A DNA stretch of 64,000 nt from Oidiodendron maius Zn (Eukaryota; Ascomycota; Leotiomycetes; Myxotrichaceae). The notes beneath the pieces are model-generated. The model ran no database searches. It was not told the DNA's origin and saw only the letters and a list, made by a program, of their open reading frames with translations. Shown here one piece after another: positions 55,787 through 64,000 of this stretch; the stretch's first letter is position 1, and every line of letters starts with the position of its first letter. Both the position numbers and the translations under genes were made by a program. Location: the NCBI GenBank assembly GCA_000827325.1, contig KN832870.1:620001-684000 (forward strand). Direction: 5' to 3'.

Positions 55787-57016
55787 AATAAGGTATTTTC
55801 TAATTCGATCTATAAATAAGACTATATATTTGCCCCTGGTACAAATGTATTCTTATTATTATTCTTCTAGATCTGTTCACTTCCACTTTATCGCGTGGAG
55901 AGTTTGCGCAGTCCTGTTGGGAGCAGACGGCGAAATAGAGGTGATCAATCATAATAATATTCTTGAACTGCATAGACACTTCGCTGTTCGGAAGGTCGGG
56001 GCTTTTATTACCCAATGATTTATGCCGGGACCTTACCGGACTGCTAATTGTAGATAGTGATTTTATTTATGAGACTTGATGATCGCCTAGCTAGAAAGGC
56101 TCAGAACAAGTATAAAATACAGTTTAGAGCCTGTAAGAGAAGTTATAAACAGAGCTATAGAAGCAAAACAGGAGGTTCTTACTGTGCTTTTGGATACTTT
56201 GACATGTTTAAATTAGTAGTTCCACATCCCCAGAACTTATTCCCTTCCAACTGGATCGGTAGTGGCAAGTGATTTAGATTTGGCGCGGTGGCACACATTT
56301 CCGTTTGAATGTCTATGATTCAGTTAGAATTAAGATTTTAGCTACAGGAGGCAGTTTAGAGACACACCTGCTATCCTGTCACTCGAGAGAGTCGGCAAAG
56401 ACAAGAATTTAATACTATGGCGAAACGTTGCCAACGCTTCATCTCGAGTGACAATTGCGGAGATTAAGAGCTCCATCAGTTAAAATTAGGGCTTCTAGGG
56501 GGCAAACGGCTTGCACTATTAAATAGAGGAGTATACCAATCATTTAGATCTCAGGCATCTAGCCCCTAAAATTCTTAGGGTAAGCTAATATAGTCGCTTG
56601 CACACGAGGCTTCCCTCAGCCTCATACGAGAGTAGTGGCAATGGCTTTCGAACACTACCGGTCGTGGTCAGCAACCCCTGTGATGGTGGGCAGAATGGGA
56701 GACGCTTTCCCATCACGCGAGACTAGAGGTGTTGCCAACTTATCTAATGATGGGCTCGGGAGTAGGATCTTTCTCCATGTCTACCTCCGGCTCTGGGTCC
56801 ACAACCAACGCTCCACTAGCAAAACTCTGGCTCTTTTAGGCCGCTTTCGCTCTATGATTTTCTATCATTCACGACAGATGGCAAAAGTACCTCATAACTG
56901 TATTTTAGCCAGGTTTGACGTATGAATTCATCATCATCATTATTATCATCACCATAAATTTGCAAATACAATATGCATTGATGCTTTGATAAATCTTCAT
57001 GTCCCAATATTACGGC
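55787..57016. other. Intergenic, nothing recognised
   Basis: No gene content was seen. A short ATC/ATT trinucleotide run lies near 56930-56950. Confidence 0.5.
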
Positions 57017-57411
57017 CTAGTTACCAGTACGCACGAAACTGCGGAATATGTCACCCAAAACCCAATTAATATCACCAGTCACAACTGTGCTTGGAAATAT
57101 ACCACCCTTCAGATCAAAGCAAGGCCCTCCACCATTTCCACCACGACAAACCTGGCCATCGAAGCCAGGGTCATCAGTTGCCGTGTTAAATAAACACTCG
57201 GTAACTGTACCGGGAAGTTCGATGGTTTCACCAACACCAATATCAACAAGCTTACAACTGGAAGCGACGCAAGCACCATTTGCAGAATTGCTACATACTC
57301 TAAAAGCAATTAATATACTAATAAAGTATTGTACAAGGAGACATACCCTAGAGCGTTGGAGACTTTAGACATAGCCGAAATAGATATGAATACAATAGGA
57401 AGGTAATGCAT
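57017..57411 (-). CDS. Small secreted six-cysteine protein
   Basis: The ATG is at 57411. Exon 1, 57347-57411, encodes a hydrophobic leader (MHYLPIVFISISAMSKVSNALG), and exon 2, 57017-57299, encodes the mature part, with a 47-nt intron (GTATGT..TTTAG) and closing phase, for 115 aa. Mature cysteines are at 24, 32, 37, 57, 73 and 82, all in the first 60 mature residues, in a C-x7-C-x4-C-x19-C-x15-C-x8-C spacing. A GGNGGGPC loop precedes the sixth. The rest is polar with a GDINWVLGDIF end. This is an effector-like apoplastic protein by size and cysteines; I know no family. Only scraps of it appear as simple ORFs, so an ORF-based annotation would miss it. Confidence 0.75.
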
Positions 57412-58806
57412 TGCGATTATATGAATCTGGCTTTCCCAATAAATTTCACAATCAAGTAGCAAGATAAATTGGATGTAGTTTGAGGTATGCAAGACAAAGT
57501 ATGTCATGTATGCACGAAATACGAGACGCCTTCTCTTCCTTATATCCTATCCAACCGCCAATAGATATTTCAAATGAGTGAAGACAATAGCATAAATCAG
57601 CAGATGTAGTAAGCACTAAACAAAAGTATTGACCATTTTCCGTATGTGCACATTGCCATAAGAGACTACCTAGACTTGGCTAGGCTATTCATGACGGACC
57701 CAGTCTGGCGATGGGTTAAATCTCCCATGACAACTTAGTTGAGGCGGCTCGAGTCGGAGCAGGTCCTAGTATTCGGTCCTCCTTGTTTCAACAGGATTTT
57801 GTCCATGCCGTTTATTGGGATGATGCAAGACCTCTAGTAATTACGGATATTATAATAAATCACTTTATTAATACAATTATACGTAAGGATAAAATAGCTA
57901 TAAAAATAATTGTTTAATAGTGAGTGAACTGAGTCGTTGTCACCTCTGAGAACCACACAGTCTTCGCCGTTGAGTGAGGGCGCCACCAGAAGTGAGCTGG
58001 TGATTATTCATCGTAGCACCTGACCCAATGCCAGCCTACAAAATTCTGGACTTGCGAGTGGCCACCCAGCGTTTCTCATCCAATAGGCTGAAGGGCTTGT
58101 TCTTGTGTCACATCAGTTCTGGCATCATTAGGTGCAGCCTCGCCCTATTCCACTCTATGCATCAGACCGATTTAGGTATCTTGACCCCGCACGATATAGC
58201 TGTTGATGTCTGATAACAGCTTCGTCTTTATTTTATACACCATAAAACTTATTTTGAGTCTAAGAGAGCCACCTAGATGCCTTCAGATACTGAATGCGCT
58301 TGGAAACGCTATCTTGAAATTCGATAAGTCGATAACACCGCCGAGGATACTTCAGCTGAGTTGTGCTGCCCATTTTGCAGATGGAGTGACAGAAGCAAGC
58401 TTGCATGAGAGGGAACGGAAATATTATTGCCGGGATGGGCAGAAGAGGTATGGTCAGGATTGGTATCTCACTAAATGGAATGTTGGAGAGGGCTTTGACT
58501 GAATATACCGCCTTCATATCATTGGAGCATGAGATACTCGGCGACAAGTATAAGCTTAAGGTTAGACCTTTGGCTAGAGGTTATAGTTACTATGTTGGAT
58601 TTTTTAAGGATCCTGACGAGGGAACTATAGTCTATATAGATAATCATAGGATAGACACGGGATCCTTCAATAAAGCAGGCGAGCTTCTTAATTGCTATAG
58701 GAAAGCGTATATTTTAAGTTCCGTTGGCTAGTATTTGTGTTCTACTTCTCGTAACACTGAAAAGAGGAACACCACTAGTTATACTTATATACAAGGAGGG
58801 TATAAC
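57412..58806. other. Intergenic with one doubtful ORF
   Basis: About 57840-57920 is AT-rich. A doubtful ORF at 58405-58731 is listed. Nothing else was seen. Confidence 0.45.
58405..58731 (+). CDS. Doubtful hypothetical protein
   Basis: The 108-codon ORF reads LEHEILGDKYKLKVRPLARG and later KDPDEGTIVYIDNHRIDTG, a protein-like stretch with no recognised domain. Another ORF (58203-58502) overlaps its first third in a different frame. There is no intron evidence. It could be a lineage-specific gene, a relic or chance. Confidence 0.25.
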   Translation: MRGNGNIIAGMGRRGMVRIGISLNGMLERALTEYTAFISLEHEILGDKYKLKVRPLARGYSYYVGFFKDPDEGTIVYIDNHRIDTGSFNKAGELLNCYRKAYILSSVG

Positions 58807-59099
58807 TCATAAACTTGGTCCCGGAAAGTATACCCACACCAGAAAACCAACAACTATAAATATGATTATGCCAATTACCTCCCCAGTGTCTGGCATATGA
58901 CGTCCCTGTCGCGGTGCGCTGTTATTGTTAAATGTGTTGTACATCATCGAGTTGTGAGCAGTAGCAGCAGCAGCAGCAGCAGCAGCATCGGCAGCTGCGT
59001 CGTAGGGTGGAGGGTCGACTTGGTGGTGGTGCTAGATTAAGAGGTTACGAGCTGTAGGACCTAAGATGGTGGAATAAGACTTACGGTGGTGGTATCCAT
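58807..59099 (-). CDS. Small tail-anchored protein with PPPY motif and polyalanine
   Basis: The ATG is at 59099. Exon 1 is only 15 nt (59085-59099, MDTTT); a 53-nt intron with perfect GTAAGT donor and CTAG acceptor follows; exon 2 is 58807-59031. The phases close to 79 aa. The chain is HHHQVDPPPYDAAAD, then eight alanines encoded by a (GCT) run, an Asn-rich stretch, and one transmembrane helix at about residues 56-73 (VIGIIIFIVVGFLVWVYF) four residues from a short tail. The layout is that of a C-tail-anchored protein with its N-terminus in the cytosol. PPPY fits the PPxY consensus for WW domains such as those of Rsp5/Nedd4 E3 ligases. No ORF track would show it because of the tiny first exon. 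Confidence 0.7.
58963..58986. repeat. (AGC)8 microsatellite inside the polyalanine codons
   Basis: Eight uninterrupted AGC units (GCT on the coding strand) encode the alanine run of the small tail-anchored protein. Length may vary between strains. Confidence 0.9.
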
Positions 59100-60275
59100 G
59101 ATGGTTAGCCAGTCGTGACTATGTGTTTAACAATGTGTTTTGCAGCAATTGTTGTATCGTATCCATGAACACCACGGCAGCTTTGATTGTGAAGCATTGT
59201 AACAGCAGATGGTTGGTCAGAGGTAAGTCATTGGGGGGGCACAAGCTAACCAGGTAGATGTTGGGTGGCTGAGCAATGTTGTGCAGGGTATGTGGCGTCG
59301 GAAGGCGGTGTAGCAGCCAGTGGTGGCGGAGCAATGTGGCGTAGTCCTATTCGTCAAATCGCGAGTTTTAGTAGGCGTCTAGCGAAACTACACCTTGATA
59401 CTGTACAGTACTATCCTTCAAGTAGTCTTATATAGACTCATGCTAGAAATAATACAGTGCCAGCCTTAGGGGGTCATCAACCCTTAGTTGTAACACTTGT
59501 AGGAGGGAGATATAGTTGCCCGGGTGATGGATTTGTGGAAGTACGCTGCTTCACAGTTACCACCAACCGCTGCTTTGGGGAACTCATATATACATCAAGG
59601 CTCAACCCGAAAAGCACATAATCAGCAGCCATGATCTACAAATAAATTTTTTGAACAGCTTTGAAGAGCAAGATGGGGGGGTGTAAAGAATACGGAAGAG
59701 GTAAGCCCTGCAGTTTTTAGGCGTGGAGCGTGGGCTTCCCATAAGGCCAAGCTGGTTGTTTGTAGCTACACTAGCATTGAAAGAAAGCAGGCATCCTTGT
59801 CTGGTACCGTATAAACTAGCATATAACCCCCCACCTCCCCCTATATGACTCGTGCGACACAAATGCCCTCTCTCAGGAGGGGGTTATAGCGAAGAGGTGG
59901 CTTATATGCTAGTTTATACGGTATGTCTTACCTTCACAGCTTTCTACAATAATCATTTACTAACAATTCCCGTCACGTTTCTAAAGATATCATGCTTATC
60001 CTCTACCTTCTTAGCGTGATCATCTAGGTTCTCTCTCTGACGTTTGGGCGATCATTCGTAATAGTTCTATGGACGTGGAAATCCTAGGGGACTCCGCCCA
60101 GGAGGTCGTAGAACTGAGACTGCGTATGGGAAGCGCCAACTCCAGAAGAGACCGCCGAGGTGACCGCCGACACAAAGATGAGGCATAATATCAATTACCA
60201 AGGCGTGCAAGTGAAGTCCTCTTCAAAGCGAGGTGGCGATGAGTGCGAAAGGATTGCCACAGTAGTGCAATGAAA
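59100..60275. other. Intergenic with a perfect inverted repeat
   Basis: It contains the hairpin at 59805-59923 (listed) and the 5' flank of the small tail-anchored gene. No other gene content was recognised. Confidence 0.5.
59805..59923. repeat. Hairpin-forming inverted repeat (22-bp perfect arms)
   Basis: TACCGTATAAACTAGCATATAA at 59805-59826 is the exact reverse complement of 59902-59923. The pairing extends imperfectly inward (CCACCTC against GAGGTGG), so the whole 119 nt folds back. It could be a MITE or a precursor of a small RNA. Confidence 0.85.
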
Positions 60276-62117
60276 TCAAGCCAAGCAACCCTCCTGGATT
60301 AAGGCTCCCAACCAGGCCTCCATTTCATCGAACGCTTTATGAACACCACCGCGCTTCTTAGCCTCCGTACACAACATTCGCCACAAGAAGGCGATTCTGC
60401 GTGTACTGAAAGGATTGACCTGCTTCAAGAGGAGCATGAACTCCTTTATTGCGTTTCCAGAATGGGAGATTGAGCCGTCAAGATGATTCAGGATGCGTGA
60501 ATGGGTCATCACATTACGAAACGGCGGATGTAACGGTAGACTTGGATCGAGAGAAGCGGGAGAGGAGGAAACGAGGAGTGTCGGGGACCTAATTTGGGAT
60601 TTACTTGTTTTATCTTGCATAAGAGGTGCGTATCCGTCTTGAATGTAAATGGCGTTGAGATAACTTTCGGAAGGGAGATCGTCATACAAAGAAGCAGGAC
60701 CGAGGAGGTACAGCATCTCAAAGAGATGCAAGTCCATTTTCCAAAGAAAGAGATACTGCTTAGCCAGTATGATATAGCCACTTCCTTGATCAGCCCCGGC
60801 GTAAAGTACCAGGTTGTCTCGTTCCAGACGTTCTTGAATTTTGTGGCGAAGGTCGTCGTAGTGTTCGATAACGGCCTTGATGTTAGCATCGGTGTGAGTT
60901 TTTTCTCTTATGTGCCTAGTAAGACATTCCAACTCCGAGAGTACGATGGAAATACGGGCTACTCGACGATTGAGGGCCTTGAGAGATTGGTAGTACCAGT
61001 CCTCGTGGTCGTGGGGATATTTTTGGCGATACATAGCAGCTTGCCACTCTGGCGAAGCAAAAAACGAAGGCGTGCAGGTTATCATTGCTTGGGCAGACTT
61101 GGGTTGCCTTGTTAATGACACTGCAAAGATGCAAGAAGCCATGCTACTTACGACGAAGCCTTCTTCGGCATCTAAAAGTGACTTATCAAATTCCGTAACA
61201 TATCTTAAAGGTCCACGAGCTTGAATCAGGTTGGCACAACCTCTGATATGTACTAGCCAGCCGTTGTCAAGATTCTGAGCGAGAATCTAAATTTCTTAGC
61301 GTATTCCCTCTCTCACTCGCAGAGTAAAAGGCTCACATACCTCGTACCAAGATAGAAGCACAGCAGCAGCAAGCACGTTTGAGGATAGAGCTTGCCCCTT
61401 ATCTAGAATGCACTTACGGAGGCTTTTAATAGCCGTAAAGTATTGGCGACGATCTGGCTTGGTTCTTTGAAAAGCCGGTTGCAATATCGAGATGTATGTC
61501 GAGCAAATGCACTCCGTAGCATCGTCCAATGCTTGACAATGACCTAGTCGAGAAGGAATATAAAAGATGAAAGATCCCAGACTCTGTATTTTCTGGCCAA
61601 GATCCATGTCCTCTTCAAGTAGTCCGACAAGCTTTTGAGCCAGGGCAAATGACCGCGAAGTAAGAGAACAGCTAGGGCTCCCCATGACAGTGTCCTGTCC
61701 CTTTTCTATGCTCTGCACTGAATCTCTGACCCTTCTTGGATATTGAAGATTGTGTGATTGATTGGGCCCATCTTGGATCTTTAAGTTCAGTACCCACTGT
61801 GATTCATCTTGGAATTGGACGTATCAGACACACAGAATCTTGGAGAGGTTTAAGACTCCACGCACACTGAGGATATCCATTATGGCTTTTGGGCTTGGGT
61901 TTCTCCTTCCAACCTGCCTCATACCCCTCACATTCCCAGCCATCCTTCGTGCATTGCCAACAATTAGGTCTTTGCTTATCACACTAAAGCGATATCAACC
62001 CTGGCTTGAAACATGGGAGCCGGTGCGAGCGGTGAGCTCGGTGCCGAACTGAGAACTTACCCTGACCTTCCGTTTCCGGCAAGCGTCGCACGCCTTCGAT
62101 CGGGATTGAACAAGCAT
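60276..62117 (-). CDS. Zn(II)2Cys6 transcription factor with Fungal_trans_2-like domain
   Basis: The gene starts at the ATG at 62117. Exon 1 (62061-62117) encodes MLVQSRSKACDACRKRKVR; a 77-nt intron (GTAAGT..TTTAG) ends at 61984 and exon 2 resumes CDKQRPNCWQCTKDGWECEG. Together they give C-x2-C-x6-C-x6-C-x2-C-x6-C, a perfect zinc cluster split by the intron. A second intron lies somewhere in about 61820-61915; its ends are not settled. Further exons end at 61341 and span 60276-61286, separated by a 54-nt intron (61287-61340). The body reads QDESQWVL, DDATECICSTY, LSSNVLAAAVLLSWYE, GWLVHIRGCANLIQARGP and FFASPEWQ, the usual pattern of Fungal_trans_2 (PF11951) regulators. It sits divergent from an MFS transporter, which it may control. 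Confidence 0.8.
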
Positions 62118-62587
62118 TATTTTCCATGAAAAGAGATGAGACCTCCGACGACTCGACTGCCATAGGACGGGGAGAATATGTTATATAGATCCAGATATTG
62201 AGGAAATGTCGGGCTTGGTCGGGAATGACGCGGAGGCGATCTTTGCTGTGTTGGGGTTACTTGTCCGGGCTTATCAAATTCATTGGACAACGGCTAATTT
62301 ATTAAGTGGACCCAAAACACTGCGCTGTCGTATGTAAATGTCGCACCTCGGCGCTTCCCAAGCTGCTTGCTCTTTTAAAACTACCAAATAACACAAATAT
62401 CGACACTCATGTGTGCGTGTAAACGACACCGAGAGCAACCACATCATTCAAGGTCCAATTCCGGTCTGCATTGCAGCATGTTCGCTCTGGCAGTGACTTC
62501 GTAGCAATTGGTTCCTTTATGCACGAGACACAGGCTCTTGTGGTCTCTTCTTCCCCATTTTGATCTGGCCATAGCGACACCTTCACG
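62118..62587. promoter_or_regulatory. Divergent promoter region of the regulator and the MFS transporter
   Basis: The Zn2Cys6 gene (minus) and the transporter gene (plus) diverge from this 470-bp spacer, so it should hold both promoters. No TATA box or CGG-triplet dyad stands out. Confidence 0.4.
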
Positions 62588-63974
62588 ATGTCTGCCGAAA
62601 CGCAAACTGCGACTCCTTCAGAGAATCCCGCAACGTGGGGTGACGATTCTCTACATATGGACGAAAAAGTCGAGCCGGCCGTAGCGACAACACCTCCGGC
62701 ATCTCAAAGCCAGCAGAATCAACCAAATGGCGGTCTAATGGCCTGGCTTCAAGTAGCTGCGGGTTGGTCAATCTTTTTCAACACCTGGGGCGTCATGAAC
62801 ACCTTCGGCATCTTCCAGACATACTACGAGCTTGGTGAACTCTTCACTCAAACCTCATCTAACATCGCATGGATCGGGTCAATTCAAGCTCTCTGTCTGG
62901 TGTCGACCGGTCTTGTCTCGGGACCACTCTACGACAGAGGGTACTTTCGCGCTCTCATGGTTGTCGGGTCCTTCTTGATGGTCTTCAGCTTTATGATGCT
63001 GAGCCTCTCTACAGCCTACTGGGAGGTATTGCTTGCCCAAGGATTCTGCTATGGTATCGGGGCGGGTTTGATATTTGTGCCGGCGCTAGCTATAATACCA
63101 ACCTATTTCAGCACCAAACTTGGCTTAGCAGTAGGTATTGCCGCGTCTGGATCATCTCTCGGCGGCGTTATTTACCCCATCGTCTTCTACAACCTGGTAG
63201 ACTCAATCGGATTTGCTTGGAGCGTTCGTACGATTGGATTCATTGTGTTGGGAACTTTGCTTCTCCCAGTTTTCGTCATGAAAATGCGTATCAAACCCGC
63301 CAAACCAAGGGCTTTTCTTGACTGGTCGGCTTTCACTGACTGGCCTTTTGCCATCTTCACCTTAAGCTGCATGATTGGATTCGTTGGCCTTTACACCGCA
63401 CTATTCTTTATTTCTTATTTTGCGGAAGCTACTGGTTCAGCAGATGCTAAAATGGCCTTCTACCTCATTCCTATTGTTAACGCTGCCTCCGTGTTTGGTC
63501 GCACGATTCCAAATGCCATTTCTGACTACACCGGTCCTATCAGTTGTGAGTAATATTGCAATTCGAACTAGTAACTTACTGATATGCAATAAAGTGTTTG
63601 GTCCTGCTAGTATCATCTGCGGTATCTTATCCCTCTGTTTGATGGCTGTCACGAATCTCGGTGGTGTTGTCAGTATAGCACTGCTCTACGGGTTCTTTTC
63701 CGGTGTTTATGTCGCACTTCCTACAGTCTGTTTCGTGCGTTTAACAGCGGATAAGTCCAAGATCGGCACTAGAATAGGCATGGGATTTGCACTCACTGGT
63801 GTTGCTGTCTTGGCAGGCGGTCCAGGGGGTGGTGGTGTTCTGGGCACCGATGTGACTGATCTTCACTGGCACAGTTTGTGGATCTATGGTAGTATCTTCT
63901 CTCTCATTGGTGGCTTTATGCTTCTTGCTTTGAGATTTTACTTGACCAAGGGTAAGTTGTTGGCGAAGATGTAG
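62588..63974 (+). CDS. Major facilitator superfamily transporter (monocarboxylate-like)
   Basis: Exons 62588-63545 and 63595-63974 join in phase (intron 49 nt, GTGAGT..AAAG, CTGAT branch point), giving 445 aa. About 45 polar residues precede the membrane part. Twelve hydrophobic segments can be counted. The first reads GGLMAWLQVAAGWSIFFNTWG, followed by NTFGIFQTYYE, typical of the fungal MCT-like/MFS_1 group (riboflavin, monocarboxylate or unknown substrates). The characteristic DRGYFRALM sequence lies in the loop after TM2/3, and the C-terminal half has SVFGRTIPNAISDY, the equivalent loop between TM8 and TM9. It may be the target of the divergent Zn2Cys6 regulator. Substrate unknown. Confidence 0.9.
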
Positions 63975-64000
63975 ATGAATGCAGAGAGGAAAATTTAGAC

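Noticed and set aside
61762-62052. 96-codon plus-strand ORF
   Set aside because: It is antisense to the zinc-cluster exon of the minus-strand regulator.
1-64000. tRNA, rRNA or other structured RNA genes
   Set aside because: I saw no cloverleaf with plausible A and B boxes and no rRNA-like sequence; a covariance search would be decisive.

Overview
This window is from a filamentous ascomycete (Pezizomycotina). The signs are many genes with short introns of about 45-90 nt with GT..AG ends and CTRAY-like branch points, Zn(II)2Cys6 and fungal transcription-factor domains, HET-domain proteins, fungal STAND/NLR proteins, small secreted cysteine-rich proteins, and AT-rich, transition-rich repeat tracts of the kind left by repeat-induced point mutation. 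Repertoire and style would suit Leotiomycetes, but that is a guess. Exon joins below were worked out by hand from splice motifs and reading phase; where I give exact exons, the phases close.

Layout. 0-12 kb: a broken transcription-factor fragment, a frame-shifted HET gene, a six-cysteine secreted protein, a secreted Kelch protein, a large multi-spanning membrane protein and a broken AIG2/GGCT-like gene. 12-22 kb: an intact three-exon gene with a DTGS aspartyl-protease-like motif, a P-type ATPase scrap, a decayed HET gene and two intact HET genes. 22-32.5 kb: a HeLo-NACHT NLR bracketed by inverted repeats, then a nine-exon NO VEIN-like GHKL-ATPase/DUF3883 gene. 35-46 kb: another HET gene, a patatin-NB-ARC-TPR NLR with near-identical 126-bp repeats, and a second NACHT NLR bracketed by direct repeats. 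46.5-48.7 kb: a bacterial-style, overlapping two-gene unit made of a MazG-like nucleotide pyrophosphohydrolase and a GIY-YIG/DUF2075 helicase. 49.6-51.6 kb: a caspase-like protein. 51.6-55 kb: repeats and gene relics. 55-64 kb: a GNAT acetyltransferase, a six-cysteine secreted protein, a 79-aa tail-anchored protein with a PPPY motif and polyalanine tract, a Zn2Cys6 regulator and an MFS transporter.

Taken together, about 1-51 kb reads as an immunity and non-self-recognition island: five HET loci, three NLRs of three different architectures, a caspase-like protein, a GHKL-ATPase protein and a transferred-looking MazG/helicase pair, separated by repeats and relics. The last 9 kb looks more ordinary. 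The strongest candidate for something undescribed is the MazG plus GIY-YIG/DUF2075 unit, whose two reading frames still overlap by 14 nt as in a bacterial operon although they sit in a fungal genome.
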